Shown piece by piece: positions 54,629 through 62,794 of a stretch of DNA of 64,000 bases. Both the position numbers and the translations under genes were made by a program. Location of the stretch: contig CAXXIH010000008.1 of NCBI GenBank assembly GCA_963663365.2, forward strand, positions 186,001 through 250,000, read 5' to 3'. The notes below the pieces were generated by a model that saw only the letters and a program-made list of their open reading frames with translations, was not told the DNA's origin and made no database searches. Source of the stretch: G963663365 sp963663365. GTDB taxonomy: Bacteria > Hinthialibacterota > Hinthialibacteria > Hinthialibacterales > G963663365. Numbering within the stretch: position 1 is the first letter of the stretch; the number at the start of each line of letters is the position of its first letter.

Positions 54629-55663
54629 TTGTACAACGCTCTGCAATTGGCGCTCCGTAGGCTCCTGGAACATCCGGGACATTACGCTTCTATGCAAATG
54701 CTTATGGAAGTCAGCGGGTTGGATGCCGGCACATTGCAGGCTGAATTACAGAGATTGGCAAACAAGGAGCCTAAGATAGAGGGCTCTGAAGACCGGGGAT
54801 ATCGCTATGTGCCCGGCCCATGGCTTTTTTGTCCTGAGATATTTTCAGCAGCACTTGGAACTCAGTGGTGGGGACAACGGATTCATTACCGGGACCAGCT
54901 CAATTCTACGATGGACACCCTGCGCGAACTTATAGAAAACGGCTGGCCGGCGGGAAGCCTGGCAGTCACAGATCACCAAAGCGCAGGTCGGGGCCGACAA
55001 GGCAATCAATGGCATGCCCCATGCGGTAAAGACATCCTCTGCTCATTCTTTATGAGTGCCCGAAACATTGCACCAATAACAGCGGCCGCGATTAGTGTGG
55101 TAACAGGTCTGGCGATTACTGAATTCCTCTGCGAGCGCTTTGACTTACCTGCAAAACTTGTATGGCCGAATGATGTCTACGTATCGGGACATAAAATAGC
55201 TGGTGTGCTGGTTGAGGGTCCGCTTCAAGAAGGGTGGATCATCGGATTCGGCCTAAATGTCAACAGCAACGCAGAAGACTGGCTGAACAGCGGTGGAGGT
55301 TCCGCAAATCAAGAACGTCCCCGCACAAGCCTTATTCAAGAAACCGGAAGGCAGCAAGACAGGACACTTTTGCTTGCCGAATTGGGCAAAAGAATGGAGT
55401 CTTGCCTGGACCGCTTGACAGCCTCCGGACTGGCGTCTTTGCGCTCTTCATGGAACCAGCACAGTGCATTGCTCGGGCAGAGTGTCAGCCTGAAGGTTGA
55501 CGGGATTGAACGCACTGGGATGATTAAGGGAATGGATGAGGAGGCCCGGCTGATCTTAGAGACCGAAGGCGGCGAAGAAACGTTGGATTTAGAAAGAGCG
55601 GCCGGATTGCATGTACTTGAAGGCCAATCAAATCACAGCCGGAACGGAATATCTGAAGAATGA
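54629..55663 (+). CDS. birA: Biotin-protein ligase/biotin operon repressor type
   Basis: 344 residues from a TTG start with GAGG sequences 3 and 10 bases upstream. N-terminal winged-helix (LRRLLEHPGHYASMQMLMEV, SGLDAGTLQAELQRL) suggests a repressor function as in BirA. Catalytic domain: DQLNSTMDTLRELIENGWP, biotinyl-AMP motif SAGRGRQGNQWHAPCG, and LVWPNDVYVSGHKIAGVLVE. A C-terminal SH3-like domain follows (LKVDGIERTGMIKGMD). Attaches biotin to acyl-CoA carboxylase carrier protein. Its stop overlaps the next start (ATGA at 55660-55663). Confidence 0.95.
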   Translation: MYNALQLALRRLLEHPGHYASMQMLMEVSGLDAGTLQAELQRLANKEPKIEGSEDRGYRYVPGPWLFCPEIFSAALGTQWWGQRIHYRDQLNSTMDTLRELIENGWPAGSLAVTDHQSAGRGRQGNQWHAPCGKDILCSFFMSARNIAPITAAAISVVTGLAITEFLCERFDLPAKLVWPNDVYVSGHKIAGVLVEGPLQEGWIIGFGLNVNSNAEDWLNSGGGSANQERPRTSLIQETGRQQDRTLLLAELGKRMESCLDRLTASGLASLRSSWNQHSALLGQSVSLKVDGIERTGMIKGMDEEARLILETEGGEETLDLERAAGLHVLEGQSNHSRNGISEE

Positions 55664-56451
55664 CTCAAGCGAAAACAACAACATACCACGCCGGTAACAT
55701 GCGAAAGAGAATTGGCCTCGCGGTTCTTTACGCAATGCTAGTCGTGTTCTGTATTTCTCCTATCGTGAGCTGGGCGATTGGCTCAGCTATGCTTGTAGAC
55801 CAAACAGCCGAGCGGTGGGCCAAATACAAAGACTACACCGCCACCTTCGTTCAAACCGACCGTGATTTGGGCACCGGCGAAGAACGTGCATACATCGGTA
55901 AAGTTAAACTCTGCCGTGACCAACAAATGGCCGATCAGCCATATGCACTTTTGGAATACTTCAAAGCGATAACCAGTCAACCAAGTTCCGGCGGTGTCGA
56001 GACAATTGAAGCCGGCGAATTGCAGTGCCAATACTTCACGGATGGGCAGGATCTTTACACAATCAATCCGGGCGAAACGATCGTTCCCGTCAAGCGCCTT
56101 AACCGGGATGACACTTTTGCCGAGCTGGTTATGATGCTGGCGCTTTTACAGGTTGATCCAAAAGAAATTCGCGAACATTACTCATTAAGCCCGGTTGATG
56201 AACTTACACTTGAGGGCCGCGAAGTTTATAAATTCGATCTAAGGCCACAGGATAAGGAAAATCCCACTCTGCCCCGCCGTGAAGTCTGGCTGCAAAAAAC
56301 CGACCTGCTGCCACTACGGTTGGTGGCTCATCCCAAGGGACATACAATTCAAATCGACTTCACTTCGCAACGCGTCGATATCGGTTTGACTCCGAATGAT
56401 GTCATACCCCAATTTACGGAAAAAAATCATAGAACGAAACGCATCGATTAA
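55660..56451 (+). CDS. LolA-like exported protein
   Basis: 263 residues: export signal (AVLYAMLVVFCISPIVSWAI), then a LolA/DUF1571-like beta sheet with WAKYKDYTATFVQTDRDLGT, RAYIGKVKLC, LEGREVYKFDLRPQD and EVWLQKTDLLPLRLVAHPKG. Such folds carry lipoprotein acyl chains across the periplasm; this one differs enough from LolA that lipoprotein sorting is only a suggestion. Translationally coupled to birA and 11-50 bp before dnaB. Confidence 0.7.
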   Translation: MTQAKTTTYHAGNMRKRIGLAVLYAMLVVFCISPIVSWAIGSAMLVDQTAERWAKYKDYTATFVQTDRDLGTGEERAYIGKVKLCRDQQMADQPYALLEYFKAITSQPSSGGVETIEAGELQCQYFTDGQDLYTINPGETIVPVKRLNRDDTFAELVMMLALLQVDPKEIREHYSLSPVDELTLEGREVYKFDLRPQDKENPTLPRREVWLQKTDLLPLRLVAHPKGHTIQIDFTSQRVDIGLTPNDVIPQFTEKNHRTKRID

Positions 56452-56501
56452 GATGCATCGATTTGAGATTTAACGATAAGAATTTAGGGAGACGTTCTCT
56501 T

Positions 56502-57992
56502 TTGGCTACAACAGATAACCGTCCGGCAACCACACCAAGCCCCGCAAAAGGGCTTCCGCATAATTTGGATGCGGAGCGGGCTGTGCTTGGCAGTATGTTG
56601 CTCGATGAAAACGCTTTAATGGTTTCGCTGGAACGGCTCCGCGCGGAACATTTTCACCATCCTCCGCACAAACTTATTTTTGAAGCGCTGCGTTTGCTTT
56701 CAGGCGCCGACGATACCGTAACCGTCACAACTTTGGCCGAAGTATTGGACCGTCAGGGTAATCTTGGACAAGTGGGCGGCGTGTATTATTTGGGTGACGT
56801 GGCGCAATCGGTTTCCACATCGACACAGGTCCAATCCTATATCGATATCGTGCGCCATCGTGCGTTATTGCGCAGTCTGATACAAGCCGCCAACGATATC
56901 ACAGAACGAGCACAGACCAGCGGCGAAGATGCCACTAATACGCTCTCATGGGCGGAGCAGCGGATTTTCGATTTGGCGACCGATGACGAGCGTCGCGGCT
57001 TTCACCCCATCGGCGAGCATGTCGATCCCATCATGCAGAAGGTTATGGCGGCCTTCGATCAAACCGGCAGCCTGACCGGTGTGCCGAGTGGTTTTCGTGA
57101 CCTGGATGAGAAGACCAACGGTTTTCAGAAATCGGACTTAATCATATTAGCGGCCCGTCCGGGTGTCGGAAAAACTTCAATCGCTTTAAATATGGCAGAA
57201 AACGCCGCTGCCCGGGGACACACAATTGCGTTCTTCTCATTAGAAATGGCCGCACAACAGCTGGCTGAACGTATTCTCTGCGCTCGGGCGCGGGTTAACC
57301 TCAAACACCTGCGTGATGGATACTTACGCCGTCAGGAAGCGACGGAGTTGATTCGTGTAGCAGGTGAGATATCCGAATTCCCGATCTTTATCGACGACAC
57401 CACTTATTTAACACCATCCGATATTGCCAGCCGCGTACGCCACCTGAAATTGAAACAACCGAACCTCGGTCTAGTGATTGTTGACTATTTGCAGCTGATG
57501 CACGGCGACCGGCGACGGGAGAGCCGTCAGGTTGAAGTGGCCGACATCTCACGTTCTCTTAAACTTCTGGCTCGCGATATGCAGCTTCCGCTTGTGGCAT
57601 TGGCACAGCTTTCACGTGCTGCCGAGACGCGCGCCGATAGTGGTGGTGGAAGAAAGATGAGTGGCGCGCCTCGTCCGAAGCTCTCTGACCTCCGTGAATC
57701 GGGATCCATTGAACAGGATGCGGATGTTGTTGTTTTTCTCCACAGGGAGCCGCGTGAAGACGAGGAACTTGATGATGTTCCCGAAAACCTAAAAAACACA
57801 GTGCGCTTTAAACATGAACTAATTATCGAAAAGCACCGGAACGGCCCCACCGGGGCTGTGCCGATCCACTTCCAGGCGGAATTCACACGTTTCAACGACG
57901 TCAGCCGGAGAGAGTATGATCCAGGTTATGACGGCGGCGGCGATTTCGATGATGAAGATTTGCCTGGAGGTGACGACGGTGTGCCCTTCTAA
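56502..57992 (+). CDS. dnaB: Replicative DNA helicase
   Basis: About 496 residues from a TTG at 56502 (AGGGAG 10 bases upstream); a TTG at 56463 would add 13 residues. N-terminal domain GLPHNLDAERAVLGSMLLDE, linker FHPIGEHVDPIMQKVMAAFD, RecA-like core with GFQKSDLIILAARPGVGKTS (Walker A), FFSLEMAAQQLAERIL, Walker B IVDYLQLMHGD and LRESGSIEQDADVVVFLHRE. Ends in an Asp/Gly-rich tail. Hexameric 5'-3' fork helicase. Same strand as birA and the LolA-like gene. Confidence 0.96.
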   Translation: MATTDNRPATTPSPAKGLPHNLDAERAVLGSMLLDENALMVSLERLRAEHFHHPPHKLIFEALRLLSGADDTVTVTTLAEVLDRQGNLGQVGGVYYLGDVAQSVSTSTQVQSYIDIVRHRALLRSLIQAANDITERAQTSGEDATNTLSWAEQRIFDLATDDERRGFHPIGEHVDPIMQKVMAAFDQTGSLTGVPSGFRDLDEKTNGFQKSDLIILAARPGVGKTSIALNMAENAAARGHTIAFFSLEMAAQQLAERILCARARVNLKHLRDGYLRRQEATELIRVAGEISEFPIFIDDTTYLTPSDIASRVRHLKLKQPNLGLVIVDYLQLMHGDRRRESRQVEVADISRSLKLLARDMQLPLVALAQLSRAAETRADSGGGRKMSGAPRPKLSDLRESGSIEQDADVVVFLHREPREDEELDDVPENLKNTVRFKHELIIEKHRNGPTGAVPIHFQAEFTRFNDVSRREYDPGYDGGGDFDDEDLPGGDDGVPF

Positions 57993-58084
57993 TAATCATC
58001 TGATATTTGTTTTTGAGGTTTATGACAAGGAATATTTTCTATCTCGACGGGGTACCGAAGGCGGAGTTATAATTTAAGAGGGCA

Positions 58085-58465
58085 ATGGACCTTATGACCG
58101 AGAATGAACTACTAACCTGGATTCAAAAGAACGATACGCGCTTTCATTTCAACGCGTACCGTTTCGTTCTGGAAGCTCTGCAATTTACTCAGAAGCGTTT
58201 GGGCGGGCGTAGGCATATTTCGGGTCAAGAACTTTTGGATGGCGTAAAGGATTATGCATGGGCGCAGTATGGTTCTATGGCCCTGGAGGTTTTCGAAGAG
58301 TGGGGCCTAAAAACGACACGCGACGTTGGCACAATTGTCTTTAATTTGGTGAATATGGGTGAAATACGAAAGACAGAAGAGGATTCTATTGAGGATTTCG
58401 ACTCCGTATACGAATTTTCAGAGGTCTTTCGAGAAGAGGCACATCGAGGCCCCAAAAAAACATAA
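58085..58465 (+). CDS. Minf_1886-family conserved protein
   Basis: 126 residues. The pattern RFHFNAYRFVLEALQFTQKR, RHISGQELLDGVKDYAWAQY, ALEVFEEWGLKTTRDVGTIV, FNLVNMGEIRKTEEDSIEDF matches the small family originally noted as restricted to Verrucomicrobia/Planctomycetes-type genomes (TIGR04138-like). Function unknown. Its presence is the best single lineage hint in the window. 92 bp after dnaB. Confidence 0.85.
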   Translation: MDLMTENELLTWIQKNDTRFHFNAYRFVLEALQFTQKRLGGRRHISGQELLDGVKDYAWAQYGSMALEVFEEWGLKTTRDVGTIVFNLVNMGEIRKTEEDSIEDFDSVYEFSEVFREEAHRGPKKT

Positions 58466-58661
58466 CAACTATAAAATCAATAGGTTAGCCTATTATCTTA
58501 TAGGGCTTTCCCGCATAGGGCCACTCGCCTTGCACAGGCAAATCGGTAGGAATGCATTATACCAAAAAAAATTGGCCTGCCACTAAAGTCTCTGAAAACT
58601 CCGTCGATAACGATACCGAGAAGAACCAAGAAAACCGAATTGGTGTAAATGGTATCAAGCA

Positions 58662-58841
58662 ATGAGTATCGCAGGAGTCAACGGTGCGCAGTCTTTGCCG
58701 GGTATGATGGCCCAGCTTCTGGTCAAGACACTTGACCAGACGAAGACCATTATTGCCGCCGGGGCTGCCATTGAGATGCAACAACAAGCCCAACAGGTTG
58801 CTCTCGACAACCTGGGCACCAATATCGATGTCATCGCCTGA
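58662..58841 (+). CDS. YjfB-like putative motility protein
   Basis: 59 residues starting MSIAGVNGAQSLPGMMAQLL, with a long helix (KTLDQTKTIIAAGAAIEMQQ) and ending LDNLGTNIDVIA. The final LGxNID motif and size match YjfB-family proteins, found near flagellar genes in Bacillus and others. No strong ribosome-binding site is seen. The nearby NeuC-type gene could serve flagellin glycosylation, which would fit, but no flagellar gene lies in this window. Confidence 0.65.
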   Translation: MSIAGVNGAQSLPGMMAQLLVKTLDQTKTIIAAGAAIEMQQQAQQVALDNLGTNIDVIA

Positions 58842-58916
58842 ACGCATGACCGACCTCTGACCCGCCGCCACTTCGACATCGCTCCGCCCCCCTCTAGCTC
58901 ATAACAACTCTTGAGA

Positions 58917-59096
58917 ATGGCTATCAAAGTCAAACTATTCGAACCGGATAGAAACACCGATTCTACCGTTACGCATGTATCGAGTTTGCCCCCGGCCGAT
59001 GGGCTAAATCCAGAACCGGTTGATTACGATCATACAAAGCAGTTGATCGCTCCGAGGAAGCGTAAAATATTTACAAAATACCAGTTCACAAATTGA
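58917..59096 (+). CDS. Small protein of unknown function
   Basis: 59 residues from the ATG at 58917 (a TTG two codons earlier is possible). MAIKVKLFEPDRNTDSTVTH at the start, a Pro-rich centre (SSLPPADGLNPEPVDYD) and a basic end (LIAPRKRKIFTKYQF). Not recognised. Lies between the YjfB-like and NeuC-like genes on the same strand. Confidence 0.4.
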   Translation: MAIKVKLFEPDRNTDSTVTHVSSLPPADGLNPEPVDYDHTKQLIAPRKRKIFTKYQFTN

Positions 59097-59217
59097 AGCA
59101 AAAAACATAAAGTTAACTGGCTGTTGCATTTCAGGGCACAATGAAACCGTGTAGAGACGAAAAATGTCTCAACGGAAGCTAAATCCCGGCTACGGGACGG
59201 CCGTATAGAAAGTAAGA

Positions 59218-60405
59218 ATGAGTAGCCACGCATTCGATACTCGGAATCGCCGCCGAATTGCGGTTATAACCGGCGCACGTTCGGAATTCGGACTTTTGGC
59301 GCCGGTAATGACAGCGATTGAGCAGCACGAGCAATTACGGCTCATGCCGATTGTCACCGGAATGCACCTGGATCCCCGCTTTGGCCTGACTGTCCGTGAA
59401 GTAGAAGAGAAATTCGAAATCGCAGCTCGTGTGTTGATGCATGTCGAAGACGAGCGGGATTCGGCTATGGCCCGTTCGGTCGGCAAAGGCATCAATGGGC
59501 TGACCAAAACCTTCGACCGCCTCGAACCTGAAATCGTACTGGTGCTTGGAGACCGTACCGAGGCCTTTGCGGCCGCGGTCGGGGCCTGCCTTTCGAGGCG
59601 GGTGGTCGCGCATATCCATGGCGGGGACGCCTCACGGGGAGGATATGACGAGTATATGCGCCACGCCATCACCAAACTGGCGCATGTCCACTTTGCGGCG
59701 ACCGAAAAGAGCGCGGAACGCTTACGCCGTCTGGGGGAACGCCCGGAGATGATCCATGTTGTGGGCGCGCCGGGATTGGACACGATTCTGCACGCTCCCC
59801 ATGCCCCGGCAGAAGAAGTCGCCAAGCATGTACGTATCAACCTTAATGAACCGTACCTTCTGCTGATTCAGCATCCGGTCTCGACAACTCCGGAAAATGC
59901 CGGGCATGAGATGGCAACAACCTTAGAAGCATTGCGCCGTATCGATATTCCCGTCGTAGCCATCTATCCCAATTCCGATCCCGGTTCGGAATCCATCATA
60001 CGCGCCCTGGAACGTGAGGCGCACGATACGCGCGGTTTTTATTTGGTCAAAAGCCTGCCGCGTTCTGTCTTTTTAACCGTCTTTGCCCATGCGCGGGCAT
60101 TGGTGGGCAACTCCAGCTGCGGAGCAATTGAATCGACCTCATTTCATGTCCCCACAGTCAATATCGGACCTCGTCAACAAGGCCGGGAGTGCGGGGCAAA
60201 CGTGATCGATGTCCCTCATGAAGAAGAGGCCATCTACAAAGCGGTGATGCGCGCATTGACGAATGAAGGATTTTTGCGGGTCACCGAAAATGCACAAAGT
60301 CCTTATGGTGACGGCCGGGCTTCGGAGAAGATTGCGGACCATTTGGCCCAGCTGAAGATCACACCGGAGCTGTTCGTTAAGCAGATCGCCTATGAGGATG
60401 TCTGA
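59218..60405 (+). CDS. Hydrolysing UDP-N-acetylglucosamine 2-epimerase, NeuC-type
   Basis: 395 residues of the GT-B-fold epimerase family. RIAVITGARSEFGLLAPVMT, LVLGDRTEAFAAAVGACLSR, VAHIHGGDASRGGYDEYMRH (catalytic region), QHPVSTTPENAGHEMATTLE, ALVGNSSCGAIESTSFHVPT and NIGPRQQGRECGANVIDVPH. The NeuC subgroup releases N-acetylmannosamine or a bacillosamine-derived analogue for sialic, legionaminic or related nonulosonic acids. The gene is complete, but its last 76 codons and downstream DNA are repeated after the neighbouring insertion sequence. Confidence 0.92.
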   Translation: MSSHAFDTRNRRRIAVITGARSEFGLLAPVMTAIEQHEQLRLMPIVTGMHLDPRFGLTVREVEEKFEIAARVLMHVEDERDSAMARSVGKGINGLTKTFDRLEPEIVLVLGDRTEAFAAAVGACLSRRVVAHIHGGDASRGGYDEYMRHAITKLAHVHFAATEKSAERLRRLGERPEMIHVVGAPGLDTILHAPHAPAEEVAKHVRINLNEPYLLLIQHPVSTTPENAGHEMATTLEALRRIDIPVVAIYPNSDPGSESIIRALEREAHDTRGFYLVKSLPRSVFLTVFAHARALVGNSSCGAIESTSFHVPTVNIGPRQQGRECGANVIDVPHEEEAIYKAVMRALTNEGFLRVTENAQSPYGDGRASEKIADHLAQLKITPELFVKQIAYEDV

Positions 60406-60470
60406 TCGTTCTGTTCAACCGGGCGAATCGGATACTTCCCCCGACAAATCCTTGCGGTCATAGTATTTTC
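60178..60470 (+). repeat. 293-bp direct repeat flanking the insertion sequence, copy 1
   Basis: Covers the 3' end of the NeuC-type gene plus 65 bp downstream. Identical over its whole length, as far as I can compare by eye, to 62129-62421 on the far side of the transposase gene. It begins CAAGGCCGGGAGTG and ends CATAGTATTTTC. Best read as a very long target-site duplication. Confidence 0.92.
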
Positions 60471-60549
60471 CTGACTTCATAAGGCTCAAATGTTCAAATT
60501 TATAACCTATTGATATTATGGCACTTAAGTTTTGGCGGGGTTGTGATTT

Positions 60550-60561
60550 GGGTGTCGCAAA
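60550..60561 (+). repeat. 12-bp direct repeat within the IS, left copy
   Basis: GGGTGTCGCAAA, 14 bases upstream of the transposase ATG; the second copy is at 62109-62120 directly after the stop codon. Same orientation, so it is not the terminal inverted repeat; a transposase-binding or mRNA-level role is conceivable. Confidence 0.6.
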
Positions 60562-60575
60562 GTTAAATTAAAAAA

Positions 60576-62108
60576 ATGTTTGCGCGGAAGATTGTTAATC
60601 GTAGCGGTTCGACCAGTGTGAAAGTCATCCGCAAAGAAAAAGGGAAGTACCGTGTTGTTCAGACCATAGGAACTTCAAAAGATCCTGCTGTCATCGAGCG
60701 CATGTGGCTCCAGGCCCAGAGTATTGCCCAAAAATCGGATCCATACCAAAGCAAACTCTTCGCCCTGGAAAGCGCAACGGATTTAATTGTCGAAAATGCT
60801 ATGGATTCGTTATCGAATGCCAGTATTCGCACGATTGGTCCCGAACTGATTTTTGGAAGCTTATTCGATCACATCGGTTTCAATCAAATTGATGACCGTT
60901 TATTTCGACACCTCGTGATTGCCCGTTTGGCTTTTCCTACCAGCAAACTGAAGACGGTTGACTATCTTTACCGTTATGAAGGTATTTCGCTGTCTGTTAA
61001 TACGCTGTATGCATTTCTCGACCGTCTGCACGGCCGCTACAAACAAGAAGTCGAACAAATCGTTTACCGGCACAGCCAAAAGCACTTGGGTTCCATCTCG
61101 GTCGTTTTTTACGACATGACCACGTTGTATTTTGAAGCTGAAGACGAGGATGATTTGCGAAAGATCGGTTTTTCCAAAGACGGGAAGTTCCAGCATCCAC
61201 AAATCATGTTGGGATTGTTGGTTGGGGAGGGTGGCTTGCCCATCGGTTACGATGTATTTGAAGGCAACACCTTTGAAGGCCACACGTTGCTACCCACACT
61301 CACCCAAATTCAAAAACGGTATGGATTTCAACAACCGATTGTTGTCGCCGACGCCGCCATGCTTTCGAAAGCCAACTTAGCGCGTCTTTCCGAAGCCCAC
61401 TATCGGTTCATTATCGGAGCACGGATCAAGACTGAAAGCGAAGAAATCAAGCAAGAAATTCTGTCCCGCTCCAAGAGCTTACAACATGGCGATCACTTTG
61501 TGTTGAAGCGTGAGGATGGTACGCGTTTGGCCGTCACGTATTCGGCAAAGCGTGCAAGCAAGGATGCACGGAATCGGGAAAAAGGCTTATCCCGGCTTCA
61601 GAAACGCATCCGGAGCGGGCGTTTGACCAAAGAGAACCTCAACAATCGAGGGTACAACAAGTTCTTGGTGATGGACGGCGCGGTATCGGTACGGATTGAT
61701 GAAGAGAAGGTGCTTGCGGATCAAAAATGGGATGGTTTGAAAGGATATTTGACCAATACGCGCCTTGGCGCCAAGAAGATTGCCGAACAGTATTCTCACC
61801 TATGGCAGATCGAGAGAGCCTTCCGTATTTCGAAAACCGATTTGCGAGTGCGTCCGATTCATCACTATCGAAGACGTCGGATTGAAGCCCACCTGTGCAT
61901 CGCCTTTGCGGCCTATGCCATTTACAAGGAACTGGAGCGGCTATTGAAAAACAAAAAGATCGTGATGAGCGCAAAGAGGGCGGGGGAACTGACACACAAT
62001 ATGTACGAAATGCACTACACACTTCCAGATTCGAAAATGAAGAAAAAAAGAGTGCTGAGAATGGATAAGGAACAACAGATTCTATTTGATGCCATTCATA
62101 AAAAGTAA
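60576..62108 (+). CDS. IS1634-family transposase
   Basis: 510 residues with the DDE fold of the IS4 superfamily: first Asp in SVVFYDMTTLYFEAEDEDD, second in QPIVVADAAMLSKANLARL, and the E-x6-K motif in YSHLWQIERAFRISKTDLRV; the Arg of the canonical Y-x2-R-x3-E-x6-K is Leu here. The N-terminus has the IS1634-type SVKVIRKEKGKYRVVQTIG and the C-terminus RPIHHYRRRRIEAHLCIAF. The gene is intact and the flanking repeats are identical, so the insertion looks recent and the enzyme potentially active. Confidence 0.93.
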   Translation: MFARKIVNRSGSTSVKVIRKEKGKYRVVQTIGTSKDPAVIERMWLQAQSIAQKSDPYQSKLFALESATDLIVENAMDSLSNASIRTIGPELIFGSLFDHIGFNQIDDRLFRHLVIARLAFPTSKLKTVDYLYRYEGISLSVNTLYAFLDRLHGRYKQEVEQIVYRHSQKHLGSISVVFYDMTTLYFEAEDEDDLRKIGFSKDGKFQHPQIMLGLLVGEGGLPIGYDVFEGNTFEGHTLLPTLTQIQKRYGFQQPIVVADAAMLSKANLARLSEAHYRFIIGARIKTESEEIKQEILSRSKSLQHGDHFVLKREDGTRLAVTYSAKRASKDARNREKGLSRLQKRIRSGRLTKENLNNRGYNKFLVMDGAVSVRIDEEKVLADQKWDGLKGYLTNTRLGAKKIAEQYSHLWQIERAFRISKTDLRVRPIHHYRRRRIEAHLCIAFAAYAIYKELERLLKNKKIVMSAKRAGELTHNMYEMHYTLPDSKMKKKRVLRMDKEQQILFDAIHKK

Positions 62109-62120
62109 GGGTGTCGCAAA
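62109..62120 (+). repeat. 12-bp direct repeat within the IS, right copy
   Basis: GGGTGTCGCAAA, beginning right after the transposase stop codon; same orientation as the copy at 60550-60561. Confidence 0.6.
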
Positions 62121-62128
62121 TGTGAAGT

Positions 62129-62356
62129 CAAGGCCGGGAGTGCGGGGCAAACGTGATCGATGTCCCTCATGAAGAAGAGGCCATCTACAAAGCGGTGATG
62201 CGCGCATTGACGAATGAAGGATTTTTGCGGGTCACCGAAAATGCACAAAGTCCTTATGGTGACGGCCGGGCTTCGGAGAAGATTGCGGACCATTTGGCCC
62301 AGCTGAAGATCACACCGGAGCTGTTCGTTAAGCAGATCGCCTATGAGGATGTCTGA
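62129..62356 (+). pseudogene. 3' fragment of the NeuC-type epimerase gene
   Basis: The duplicated last 76 codons of the epimerase, from RECGANVIDVPH to QIAYEDV and the stop. An in-frame start at 62153 could give a 67-residue peptide, but it holds only the C-terminal helices and no active site, so it is a by-product of the long target duplication. Confidence 0.88.
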
Positions 62357-62421
62357 TCGTTCTGTTCAACCGGGCGAATCGGATACTTCCCCCGACAAAT
62401 CCTTGCGGTCATAGTATTTTC
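62129..62421 (+). repeat. 293-bp direct repeat flanking the insertion sequence, copy 2
   Basis: Second copy of 60178-60470. After it the sequence (ATCACGCCGAG) is the original continuation of the locus, separated by the insertion from the NeuC-type gene. Confidence 0.92.
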
Positions 62422-62483
62422 ATCACGCCGAGACGATTCGGCGCTCAATAACACGACTTAAGCTTGGAATGGAGGTCCTGCCG

Positions 62484-62789
62484 ATGTTCGTAGTTTGTGT
62501 AACTGTTCATGTCAAACCGGGCAATGCGGACTGTTTTATCGCCGCCACCTTAAAAAATGCCGAGAATACACATAAAGAACCGGGTAATATCCGTTTCGAT
62601 GTGCTGCAGGCCAATGACGATGAAAACCGCTTCTTCCTTTATGAAGTCTATAAGACGGAAGACGATTTTAAGGCGCATCAGCAGACAAAACATTATCTGA
62701 CCTGGCGTGAAACCGTCGAAGATTGGATGGCAGAGAAACGCCAAGGCGTCAAACACACGAACATCTTCCCCATGGATAGCGGGTGGTAG
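62484..62789 (+). CDS. Antibiotic-biosynthesis-monooxygenase (ABM) domain protein
   Basis: 101 residues from the ATG at 62484 with GGAGG 8 bases upstream (an ATG at 62469 precedes that site and is rejected). Ferredoxin-like ABM fold: VVCVTVHVKPGNADCFIAAT, NAENTHKEPGNIRFDVLQAN, RFFLYEVYKTEDDFKAHQQT, KHYLTWRETVEDW. Closest in pattern to LsrG/YgiN-type enzymes, which handle autoinducer-2 phosphate or quinols. Five bases before the alcohol dehydrogenase start, so the two form an operon and may act on related metabolites. Confidence 0.88.
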   Translation: MFVVCVTVHVKPGNADCFIAATLKNAENTHKEPGNIRFDVLQANDDENRFFLYEVYKTEDDFKAHQQTKHYLTWRETVEDWMAEKRQGVKHTNIFPMDSGW

Positions 62790-62794
62790 GCGGT

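Larger units (their letters stand above)
60471..62130 (+). mobile_element. IS1634-type insertion sequence (IS4 superfamily)
   Basis: About 1.66 kb between the two 293-bp repeats. The outermost bases form a short inverted repeat TGACTTCA (60472-60479; complement at 62123-62130). A 12-bp sequence GGGTGTCGCAAA occurs in the same orientation just before and just after the transposase gene (60550-60561 and 62109-62120). The two bases CA at 62129-62130 fit either the element or the repeat, so the right end is uncertain by two bases. Confidence 0.85.

Noticed and set aside
60550..62120. GGGTGTCGCAAA copies as terminal inverted repeats of the insertion sequence
   Set aside because: Both copies have the same orientation and lie inside the boundaries set by the 293-bp flanking repeats.
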